A stretch of DNA of 5,766 nt. It comes from Candidatus Saccharibacteria bacterium UBA1103. Its GTDB lineage: Bacteria; Patescibacteriota; Saccharimonadia; Saccharimonadales; Saccharimonadaceae. This document shows positions 1 through 5,306 of this stretch, one piece after another (position 1 is the stretch's first letter; each line of letters begins with the position of its first letter). The stretch spans positions 1 through 5,766 of the forward strand of contig CAJPSI010000045.1 of NCBI GenBank assembly GCA_905373275.1, given 5' to 3'. The position numbers and the translations under genes are program-made. The notes below the pieces were generated by a model that was not told where the DNA came from, searched no databases, and worked only from the letters and a program-made list of their open reading frames with translations.

Positions 1-18
1 GCTTCCGAGTAAGGGGCA

Positions 19-28
19 TTTTCTTTTT
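19..28 (+). terminator. Possible U-tract of an upstream gene's terminator
   Basis: A T-rich tract (TTTTCTTTTT) follows the G/C-richer bases 1-17, as in the tail of a Rho-independent terminator. No convincing stem can be drawn inside the window; if there is one, its 5' arm lies beyond the left edge. Short reading frames in bases 1-47 are too small to assign to a gene. This is a guess from composition only. Confidence 0.25.
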
Positions 29-39
29 ATCATGTTATC

Positions 40-67
40 TTTACGTTAGAACTGCCAAAAGTAATAT
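40..67 (+). promoter_or_regulatory. Weak promoter-like sequence upstream of uvrA
   Basis: TTTACG (40-45) and TAATAT (62-67) each match the -35 and -10 consensus at 4 of 6 positions and are separated by 16 bases. Transcription would begin near base 75, giving a leader of about 85 bases. A second -10-like hexamer, TATGCT (140-145), lies 15 bases before the chosen ATG and could give a very short leader. I saw no clear LexA-type SOS box here. Neither promoter call is strong. Confidence 0.28.
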
Positions 68-160
68 GCCAGGGTAGCTCGGTAGCCTTATTTATGAGCT
101 GACGGTCACCAGGGCTGACTAGTGACAAATCAGGTAAAATATGCTAGGATACCCGAGATA

Positions 161-2971
161 ATGACAGAGGTGATACGTATCCAGGGTGCTAGAGTCCACA
201 ACCTGAAGGACATCAGTGTGGATATTCCTCGTGATCGGCTGGTGGTGATCACCGGACTGTCGGGCTCGGGCAAGTCCTCGCTAGCCTTCGACACCCTCTA
301 CGCCGAGGGGCAGCGACGTTACGTCGAGTCGCTATCGTCTTACGCCCGGATGTTCCTGGGTCAGATGGAGAAGCCTGATGTGGACAAGATTGACGGCCTT
401 AGTCCGGCGATCTCGATTGATCAGAAGTCGACCAGCCGTAACCCTCGCTCGACGGTGGCAACCGTGACCGAGATATACGATTACCTGCGCTTGCTCTTTG
501 CCCGACTGGGCACCCCGCATTGTCCGATCTGCGGCAAGGAGGTGCACAAGCGGACTCCTCAAGCGATCATTAATGAGATCATGCAGCTGAAAGATCGACG
601 GGTCTACATCTGTGCACCGATTGCCAAGCAGAAGAAGGGTGAGTTCGCTCATGTGCCGGAGCAGTATATGGCTCGAGGCTATGCTCGAGCCCGAGTAGAC
701 GGCATCGTCTATGCTCTAGACGAGTGGCCGGATATCGACAAGAAGTTCAAGCATGATATTGAGCTGGTAGTTGATCGTCTGGTCATCACCGAGCAAGATC
801 TATCCAGGATATCCGGTAGCGTCGAGCAGGCTCTGACTATCGGTGGTGGAGTAGTCGAGGTGATTGATGCCGATAGCAACGAACTGATGACTTATTCAGA
901 GCGCTATGCCTGTCCTGATCACCCTGACGAGCCGATTCCCGAGCTGGAGCCAAGGCTCTTCTCCTTTAACTCGCCTTTTGGGGCTTGTCCAACTTGCTCG
1001 GGGCTGGGCAGTCGAATGGTGGTTGATCCGGAATTGGTGCTGAACGATCGCCTGACTATCATGGAGGGCGCCATCCGACCGTTCAACCGGATTAACGTCG
1101 AAGCCTGGTGGATGAAGAAGCTGGCTAGTGTGGCGAAGGTACACGGTTTTAGCCTGCGTACTCCGGTCAGTGAACTGGATGCTCAGACTCGTCGACTCCT
1201 ACTGTATGGTACAGGCGACCAAGTCTATCCAGTTAGACTAGGTAGACGGACGATTCAGACGACTTACGAGGGAGTGATCCCTAATCTAGAACGCCGCTGG
1301 CGAGAGACTGATAGTGATTTCATGCGGCGGAATATCGAGCGATTTATGCGAGAGCGAGAGTGCATGGACTGCCACGGTGCTCGGCTCAAGCCTGTAGTGC
1401 AGGCGATCACAGTACACGACTTATCAATCGTCGATATCTGTAACCTGTCGATTGACGACGCCCGTGATATCTTCAGTAAGATTGACTGGACGGAGCGAGA
1501 GAAGCTGATCGGTAAGCAGATTTTTAAGGAGATCAACTCTCGTCTGGACTTCTTAAGAGATGTCGGACTGAATTATCTGGAGTTGGGACGCTCGGCTAAT
1601 ACGCTGTCGGGTGGTGAAGCGCAGCGAATCCGCCTGGCAACGCAGATCGGTAGCGGACTGAGAGGCGTGCTCTATGTCTTGGACGAGCCTAGTATCGGCT
1701 TGCATCAACGAGATAACGACCGGTTGATTGCCACTCTGAAGCACCTACGTGATCTTGGCAATACAGTGGTAGTGGTGGAGCACGATGAAGATACGATTCG
1801 CTCAGCCGACTATCTGATAGACGTTGGGCCGGGTGCCGGGGTGCATGGTGGTGAGATTGTAGCGGCCGGCACGCCTGCCGAGGTGGCGGCTACCCCCGAC
1901 TCACTTACCGGTCGTTTTCTCTGTGGCGAGGAAAAGATCGCCGTGCCGGCTAAGCGTCGACCGGTTGATAAGAGCCGTCTGCTGACGGTAGTAGGGGCTA
2001 GAGAGCATAATCTAAAGAATATCGATGTGTCTTTTCCGCTGGGGCTTCTGACAGTAGTGTCAGGAGTGTCGGGTTCGGGTAAATCGACCTTGATTAACGA
2101 TATCTTAGGCCAAGAACTGCTGGCTAGGCTAAACCGAGCTCAGGCAGTGTCAGGAGCGCACCAGCGAATTGATGGCATAGAACAGCTAGACAAGGTGATC
2201 GTGATCGACCAGAGTCCGATTGGTCGGACACCAAGGTCAAATGCCGCTACTTATACCGGCGTCTTCACTCATATTCGAGACTTATTTGCGGCAACACCTG
2301 AGGCAAACATCAGAGGCTACAAGGCGGGGCGGTTTAGCTTTAATGTTAAGGGTGGGCGCTGCGAGCACTGTCAGGGCGATGGTGTGATCAAGGTGGAGAT
2401 GCATTTTCTACCCGATGTTTATGTTACCTGCGATGAGTGCCACGGTGCTAGGTACAATCAGGAGGCGTTGGAGATTAAATGGCATGACAAGAATATTAGC
2501 CAGGTACTCCGGATGACTGTCGATGAAGCGGTGCAATTCTTTGACTCTATTCCGAAGATAGCAAACAAGCTGAAGACATTGCAGGAGGTGGGATTAGGCT
2601 ATATTAAGATTGGACAGCCTGCTACTACACTGTCAGGCGGTGAAGCGCAACGAGTCAAGCTGGCGACCGAGCTAAGTCGCCGTGCTACCGGTCGGACATT
2701 CTATATCTTAGATGAGCCGACTACCGGTCTACACTCGGCGGATGTGCGTTGCTTACTAGGGGTGATGCAACGGCTGGTTGATACCGGCAATACCATGGTG
2801 GTCATCGAGCACAATCTTGATGTGATCAAATCTGCCGATTACATCATCGATATGGGGCCAAATGGTGGCTTGGACGGCGGTCGAGTAGTAGCCAGTGGTA
2901 CGCCTGAAGAGGTGGCAAAGAACCAAGCCAGCTTCACCGGACAGTACCTAAAGAAGATGTTGGCTAAATAA
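161..2971 (+). CDS. uvrA: UvrABC excinuclease subunit A (UvrA)
   Basis: This is the cytoplasmic ATPase that dimerises, binds distorted DNA and loads UvrB in nucleotide excision repair. The 936-residue product is close to the 940 of E. coli UvrA. It carries two ABC ATPase modules. The first has Walker A GLSGSGKS (32-39), signature LSGGEAQR (482-489) and Walker B ending D508-E509. The second has Walker A at 635-642 (K641), signature 824-831 and Walker B D851-E852. The C-terminal zinc finger is complete: C734-x2-C737-x19-C757-x2-C760. The earlier zinc site reads C251-x2-H254-x21-C276-x2-C279, with His in place of the second Cys. Extra CxxC pairs occur at 121/124 and 401/404. The ATG at 161 is preferred because family homology begins at once (GARVHNLK) and a weak AGGA lies 11 bases upstream. 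A GTG at 122 would add 13 unrelated residues. The gene stands alone and ends in TAA. Confidence 0.98.
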   Translation: MTEVIRIQGARVHNLKDISVDIPRDRLVVITGLSGSGKSSLAFDTLYAEGQRRYVESLSSYARMFLGQMEKPDVDKIDGLSPAISIDQKSTSRNPRSTVATVTEIYDYLRLLFARLGTPHCPICGKEVHKRTPQAIINEIMQLKDRRVYICAPIAKQKKGEFAHVPEQYMARGYARARVDGIVYALDEWPDIDKKFKHDIELVVDRLVITEQDLSRISGSVEQALTIGGGVVEVIDADSNELMTYSERYACPDHPDEPIPELEPRLFSFNSPFGACPTCSGLGSRMVVDPELVLNDRLTIMEGAIRPFNRINVEAWWMKKLASVAKVHGFSLRTPVSELDAQTRRLLLYGTGDQVYPVRLGRRTIQTTYEGVIPNLERRWRETDSDFMRRNIERFMRERECMDCHGARLKPVVQAITVHDLSIVDICNLSIDDARDIFSKIDWTEREKLIGKQIFKEINSRLDFLRDVGLNYLELGRSANTLSGGEAQRIRLATQIGSGLRGVLYVLDEPSIGLHQRDNDRLIATLKHLRDLGNTVVVVEHDEDTIRSADYLIDVGPGAGVHGGEIVAAGTPAEVAATPDSLTGRFLCGEEKIAVPAKRRPVDKSRLLTVVGAREHNLKNIDVSFPLGLLTVVSGVSGSGKSTLINDILGQELLARLNRAQAVSGAHQRIDGIEQLDKVIVIDQSPIGRTPRSNAATYTGVFTHIRDLFAATPEANIRGYKAGRFSFNVKGGRCEHCQGDGVIKVEMHFLPDVYVTCDECHGARYNQEALEIKWHDKNISQVLRMTVDEAVQFFDSIPKIANKLKTLQEVGLGYIKIGQPATTLSGGEAQRVKLATELSRRATGRTFYILDEPTTGLHSADVRCLLGVMQRLVDTGNTMVVIEHNLDVIKSADYIIDMGPNGGLDGGRVVASGTPEEVAKNQASFTGQYLKKMLAK

Positions 2972-3007
2972 CTGGGACAGCGACTCGTCACATGTCGTGA
3001 TTTAGAC

Positions 3008-3035
3008 TTGCCCGGGTCGAAAGTGAGGGTAATAT
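3008..3035 (+). promoter_or_regulatory. Candidate promoter for the DUF4190-like gene
   Basis: TTGCCC (3008-3013) and TAATAT (3030-3035) each match consensus at 4 of 6 positions with a 16-base spacer; TATACT (3033-3038) is an alternative -10 with a 19-base spacer. Transcription from here would give a leader of about 140 bases containing the G9 tract and hairpins. A competing -10, TATATT (3156-3161), lies much closer to the gene but has no good -35. If that one is used, the hairpins would be upstream DNA rather than leader RNA. Confidence 0.35.
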
Positions 3036-3066
3036 ACTTACTTAGATACACCGACTTGCGGGGGGG

Positions 3067-3086
3067 GGTTATTTGTAATAATAACC
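3067..3086 (+). other. 7-bp hairpin next to a G9 tract
   Basis: GGTTATT (3067-3073) and AATAACC (3080-3086) are perfect inverted repeats around a 6-base loop. The left arm uses the last two bases of a run of nine G (3060-3068). No T-run follows, so this does not look like a terminator. It could be a leader RNA stem or a protein-binding dyad. Confidence 0.4.
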
Positions 3087-3108
3087 GTGTCTAGATCGTC
3101 TCAGGTCT

Positions 3109-3138
3109 AGATAGTCAGTAATGACTATCTTTTCTATT
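3109..3138 (+). terminator. Hairpin with T-rich tail; possible terminator or attenuator
   Basis: AGATAGTCA (3109-3117) pairs perfectly with TGACTATCT (3122-3130) around loop GTAA, and TTTCTATT follows directly. This is the best terminator-like structure after uvrA, 137 bases beyond its stop, although the stem is A/T-rich (3 G-C pairs of 9). The right arm can instead pair with a third copy of the repeat at 3139-3146, so it may act as a switchable attenuator for the gene at 3185. Confidence 0.5.
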
Positions 3139-3146
3139 AGATAGTC
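3123..3146 (+). promoter_or_regulatory. Alternative hairpin excluding the terminator-like stem
   Basis: GACTATCT (3123-3130) pairs perfectly with AGATAGTC (3139-3146) across an 8-base loop, and a U-G pair (3122/3147) could extend it. It uses the same middle arm as the hairpin at 3109-3130, so only one can form at a time. As DNA, the same layout gives three copies of an 8-base half-site in alternating orientation, which could be a repressor operator. The sequence alone does not choose between these roles. Confidence 0.42.
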
Positions 3147-3184
3147 GCAACGGATTATATTAACTTAAATCTCTAAGGAGGGAT

Positions 3185-3838
3185 ATGAATAGAGGTGAGA
3201 ATAAGAGGTCTGGGCTAGCTATCGCTGGTTTAGTGCTAGGCATTATTGGGTTGGTTATATCAGCCGTGCCAATTATCAATAACTTTGCTGCTATCTTGGG
3301 CGCTCTCGCTGTAATCTTTGGCATTATCAGTGCTGTCGGTGCCAAAAAACGAGGTGGTGCCGGTCGAGGTATGGCGATTGCCGGGTTAGTCATCGGGCTG
3401 GTCTGTGTCGGTATAGTTCTCGCTAGTCAAGCTATGTATAGCAAGACATTAGATGACGCCGGTAAGGCGCTGGAAAAAGCCGGTAAGGAGGCTCAGGATT
3501 CTATTGATACTTCTACGGGGAAGAAGACGGATGAGCTGCTTAAAAAGGACGTTAGTGTTGAACTGGGCCAGTTTACGGCAACGCCCGGTGAGTATGGTAT
3601 CAACAAGACCTCTTTGAGTGTCAAAGTGACAAACAAGAATGCCGAAGCTAAGTCCTATACGATTAAAATTGAAGCTGTTGATGCTAGCGGAACACGTATT
3701 GCCGAAGATACCGTCTATGCGAATGATCTTCAGAGCAATGGCTCCGGTGCGTACGAAGCCTTTAGCTCTGTTGATTCAAGTAAAATCGATAGTCTTAGAA
3801 ACGCAACATTCAAAGTTTACTCCGTTGGTCAGAGCTAA
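3185..3838 (+). CDS. DUF4190-like membrane protein with exported beta-rich domain
   Basis: This 217-residue protein has no known function. Three hydrophobic segments lie at about 11-28, 34-52 and 62-82. The first and third share a repeated pattern (LAIAGLVLG at 11-19, MAIAGLVIG at 63-71), typical of the glycine/alanine-rich DUF4190 family. Positive charges before segment 1 (K7, R8) and between segments 2 and 3 (K54-R56, R61) suggest a cytoplasmic N-terminus and an exported C-terminus. A charged, probably helical linker (about 84-120) leads to a domain (about 122-217) of alternating beta-strand-like sequence, resembling the Ig-like FxLYD/DUF4352 type; that match is by feel only. No lipobox or sortase motif is seen. 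The ATG follows a strong Shine-Dalgarno AAGGAGG (3175-3181), though the gap is only 3 bases. The gene appears monocistronic, with a structured region before it and a strong terminator after it. Confidence 0.85.
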   Translation: MNRGENKRSGLAIAGLVLGIIGLVISAVPIINNFAAILGALAVIFGIISAVGAKKRGGAGRGMAIAGLVIGLVCVGIVLASQAMYSKTLDDAGKALEKAGKEAQDSIDTSTGKKTDELLKKDVSVELGQFTATPGEYGINKTSLSVKVTNKNAEAKSYTIKIEAVDASGTRIAEDTVYANDLQSNGSGAYEAFSSVDSSKIDSLRNATFKVYSVGQS

Positions 3839-3861
3839 AGACTGACTGTTCATTGCGATAA

Positions 3862-3903
3862 AGAATAGACCACCCTGCGTAGGATGGTCTATTCTGTTTT
3901 CTT
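3862..3903 (+). terminator. Strong Rho-independent terminator
   Basis: AGAATAGACCA (3862-3872) pairs perfectly with TGGTCTATTCT (3885-3895). After one C/A mismatch, an inner CCT/AGG stem closes a GCGT loop. GTTTTCTT follows. It begins 24 bases after the stop of the gene at 3185-3838. On the minus strand the stem is followed by TTTATC, so it may also stop transcription of the convergent ldh gene, less efficiently. Confidence 0.85.
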
Positions 3904-3913
3904 GGCGAGAACT

Positions 3914-3960
3914 GGCACTTCTTCAAAGTGTCGTAACGAACGTCAGACTGATTGTTTGAC
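3914..3960. other. Two small imperfect hairpins between convergent genes
   Basis: GGCACTT (3914-3920) pairs with AAGTGTC (3926-3932), and GTCAGAC (3942-3948) pairs with GTTTGAC (3954-3960). Each has 7 pairs including one G-T. Neither is followed by a T-run on either strand, so they are poor terminators. They lie between the terminator and the ldh repeat. I see no gene in bases 3839-4039. Confidence 0.3.
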
Positions 3961-3996
3961 CTTATCGTCTCGTCTATTTCTTTAGGCTATCATATG
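3961..3996. repeat. Direct repeat, copy 1 (downstream copy of ldh 3' end)
   Basis: This 36-base stretch matches 4027-4062 at 35 of 36 positions; 3965-3996 is identical to 4031-4062. It lies just past the end of ldh and repeats its last codons, including the TAG (3974-3976 on the minus strand). The copies are 66 bases apart, start to start, a multiple of three. It contains no inverted repeat. Confidence 0.95.
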
Positions 3997-4026
3997 ACGG
4001 TACGGATGCGTGATGATATCGTGCCA

Positions 4027-4062
4027 CTTGTCGTCTCGTCTATTTCTTTAGGCTATCATATG
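4027..4062. repeat. Direct repeat, copy 2 (overlaps the ldh stop codon)
   Basis: This is the partner of the copy at 3961-3996. Bases 4040-4062 are the 3' end of ldh (codons for YDSLKK and the TAG stop); 4027-4039 are downstream sequence. The 30 bases between the copies (3997-4026) are not an obvious mobile element. The copies could arise from a small tandem duplication or be site-specific recombination scars. Confidence 0.95.
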
Positions 4063-4987
4063 CTTCAGCTAGGAGCTTGGCGCTATAGTGAAGCTTGCCT
4101 TCTTCTTCCTCTGAGATATAGGGGGCGATGATCTTGACAATGCCGTGCTGACCGATGACGGCGGGCAGAGACAGGTAGACGTCTTTCAGTCCATACTGAC
4201 CGGTTAGCTTGACTGACAAGGGCATGATCGACTTTTCATCTCGCAGAATAGCTTCGGCTATTCGACCGGCACTGGCGGCGATGCCGTAGTAGGTAGCTTT
4301 CTTACGATTGATGATCTCGTAGGCGGCGTTACGAGTGTCGTTAGCTAGATTGATGTAGTCGTAGTCGCCCATTAACCCACCGAAGGCGTCGGATGCCTCG
4401 TTGATATTCATGCCGGCGATATTGACATTACTCCAGGCGACAAATTCACTGTCGCCATGTTCGCCTAAGACGTAGGCGTGGATGTTGCGACTATCAATGC
4501 CAAACTTCTTGCTGAGCAGATAGCGCAGGCGAGCGGAGTCCAGGTTAGTGCCGGAACCGATTACTCGCTCGGCGGGGAAGCCGGTTACCTCCTGAACCAC
4601 CCGAGTCATCACGTCGACAGGGTTCGATACTACTAAAACGACAGCTTTGGGGGAGACCTGCTTAACCTGCTTGGCGACGCCGGTGACGATGGCGGCATTG
4701 CGACCGATCAAATCCATCCTGGTCTCACCGGGGCGCTGGTTAGTGCCGGCGGTAATGATGACAATATCGGAATCAGCCGATGTTTGATAATTGCCGGCGT
4801 GAATGAGCGATTCCTTAAAGAAGGGTGAGCCGTGCTCAATATCCATCGCTTCGCCCTCGGCTCGATCATTATCGACATCGACTAAGACGATCTCACTGGC
4901 GACTCCCTGTGCCACCATGGTGTAGGCTATGGTGCTCCCGACGAAGCCTGCTCCGACGATAGTTGCTTTGATTGCTGTTTGTGCCAT
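4040..4987 (-). CDS. ldh: L-lactate dehydrogenase
   Basis: This cytoplasmic enzyme reduces pyruvate to L-lactate with NADH, regenerating NAD+ in fermentation. The 315-residue protein shows the LDH/MDH fold: nucleotide motif GAGFVG (12-17) with D37 to hold the NAD ribose, the mobile loop NQRPGETR (83-90), N122 in VSNPVD, D150 and R153 in LDSAR, and catalytic H177 in GEHGDSE. Q84 occupies the position (102 in classical numbering) that is Gln in lactate and Arg in malate dehydrogenases, so lactate is favoured. R155 and H170 match Arg173 and His188, which bind fructose-1,6-bisphosphate in allosteric bacterial enzymes; activation by this sugar is inferred. The ATG is supported by AAGGG (4998-4994), 6 bases upstream, and the family-typical N-terminus. 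The stop is TAG. The gene is transcribed towards the DUF4190-like gene and away from tRNA-Lys. Confidence 0.96.
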   Translation of the reverse strand: MAQTAIKATIVGAGFVGSTIAYTMVAQGVASEIVLVDVDNDRAEGEAMDIEHGSPFFKESLIHAGNYQTSADSDIVIITAGTNQRPGETRMDLIGRNAAIVTGVAKQVKQVSPKAVVLVVSNPVDVMTRVVQEVTGFPAERVIGSGTNLDSARLRYLLSKKFGIDSRNIHAYVLGEHGDSEFVAWSNVNIAGMNINEASDAFGGLMGDYDYINLANDTRNAAYEIINRKKATYYGIAASAGRIAEAILRDEKSIMPLSVKLTGQYGLKDVYLSLPAVIGQHGIVKIIAPYISEEEEGKLHYSAKLLAEAYDSLKK

Positions 4988-5019
4988 TTGCCACCCTTCT
5001 CATATTATTTACTATTAAC

Positions 5020-5028
5020 ATAATAGCA
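5020..5028 (-). promoter_or_regulatory. Extended -10 promoter element for ldh
   Basis: On the minus strand the sequence is TGCTATTAT, an extended -10 (TGn followed by TATTAT, 5 of 6 to consensus). Transcription would start near 5013, about 25 bases before the ldh ATG, leaving room for its ribosome binding site. No good -35 is visible 16-18 bases upstream, which an extended -10 can tolerate. Confidence 0.5.
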
Positions 5029-5041
5029 CTCTGCTCATAAT

Positions 5042-5071
5042 TTGGGTGGCTAGCGGGAATTATGGTATATT
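5042..5071 (+). promoter_or_regulatory. Candidate promoter for tRNA-Lys
   Basis: TTGGGT (5042-5047; 3 of 6 to consensus) and TATATT (5066-5071; 5 of 6) are 18 bases apart. Transcription would start about 10 bases before the mature tRNA 5' end. It is divergent from the ldh promoter. Confidence 0.45.
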
Positions 5072-5087
5072 ATTGCTAGTTAATCAC

Positions 5088-5163
5088 GGGTCGATAGCTC
5101 AGTTGGCAGAGCACGGGCCTTTTAAGCCTGGTGTCGTGGGTTCGAGCCCCACTCGACCCACCA
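5088..5163 (+). tRNA. tRNA-Lys (anticodon UUU)
   Basis: This complete 76-base tRNA folds into a standard cloverleaf. Acceptor GGGTCGA (5088-5094) pairs perfectly with TCGACCC (5153-5159). The D-stem is GCTC/GAGC (5097-5100 and 5109-5112), with GG in the loop. The anticodon stem CGGGC/GCCTG closes the loop CTTTTAA, with anticodon TTT at 5121-5123. The T-arm GTGGG-TTCGAGC-CCCAC is canonical. The discriminator is A5160 and CCA is encoded (5161-5163). It decodes AAA and, by wobble, AAG. A terminator follows at once, so it is a single-gene unit. No integrated element abuts its 3' end in this window. Confidence 0.97.
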
Positions 5164-5181
5164 CATCAGAACAAGCTGGTC

Positions 5182-5214
5182 AATCGCTCTTTTAGGAGGG
5201 CGATTTATATTTTT
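5182..5214 (+). terminator. Rho-independent terminator of tRNA-Lys
   Basis: AATCGCTCT (5182-5190) pairs with AGGGCGATT (5197-5205), 9 pairs with one T-G, around a 6-base loop. The T-rich tail TATATTTT ends at 5214. It starts 19 bases after the encoded CCA and separates the tRNA from comEC. Confidence 0.85.
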
Positions 5215-5252
5215 AGCCGGATGCGACTGACTGGTCTAACTATAGCTTCCGT

Positions 5253-5270
5253 GAGTCATCATTATGACTC
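5253..5270. promoter_or_regulatory. Perfect 7-bp dyad upstream of comEC
   Basis: GAGTCAT (5253-5259) and ATGACTC (5264-5270) are perfect inverted repeats around CATT. No T-run follows. The dyad ends at the first base of the candidate -35 of comEC, a normal place for a regulator site. A function is not shown by the sequence. Confidence 0.4.
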
Positions 5271-5299
5271 TGACCGCCCTAAGCTTATTGTGACATAAT
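5270..5299 (+). promoter_or_regulatory. Candidate comEC promoter
   Basis: CTGACC (5270-5275; 4 of 6 to consensus) and CATAAT (5294-5299; 5 of 6) are 18 bases apart. Transcription would start at about 5306-5307, exactly on the first in-frame GTG, so the message could be leaderless. The -10 overlaps the dyad at 5283-5303. Confidence 0.45.
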
Positions 5300-5303
5300 A
5301 AGC
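5283..5303. promoter_or_regulatory. Perfect 7-bp dyad over the comEC -10 region
   Basis: GCTTATT (5283-5289) and AATAAGC (5297-5303) are perfect inverted repeats with a 7-base centre. The right half overlaps the candidate -10 (5294-5299), so a protein bound here would be expected to block transcription. It could also be a chance palindrome in A/T-rich DNA. Confidence 0.4.
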
Positions 5304-5306
5304 CTA

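Noticed and set aside
122..160. Longer UvrA start at GTG 122
   Set aside because: The 13 added residues look unrelated to UvrA, and family homology starts right at ATG 161. No better ribosome site supports GTG 122.
332..1744. Minus-strand reading frames inside uvrA (332-652, 896-1144, 1264-1536, 1553-1744)
   Set aside because: They are antisense shadows of a strongly coding gene, with no recognisable domains or ribosome sites.
3087..3144. Leader peptides GTG 3087-3110 and ATG 3121-3144 (seven codons each)
   Set aside because: Neither has a Shine-Dalgarno sequence, and neither shows codon runs typical of attenuation peptides.
2839..3393. Minus-strand frames at 2839-3051 and 3160-3393
   Set aside because: They overlap the uvrA 3' end and the membrane-protein gene in antisense. 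Composition reflects the opposite-strand gene.
3639..3845. Second plus-strand frame (68 codons) inside the DUF4190-like gene
   Set aside because: It is an out-of-frame shadow, with no ribosome site and no domain. The in-frame protein is well formed.
3961..4062. CRISPR array or insertion-sequence ends
   Set aside because: There are only two copies with a 30-base gap, one overlaps a coding end, and they are not terminal inverted repeats. No cas gene or transposase is present.
5088..5163. Integration site at the tRNA-Lys 3' end
   Set aside because: No duplicate of the tRNA 3' end is seen downstream. A normal terminator and comEC follow directly.
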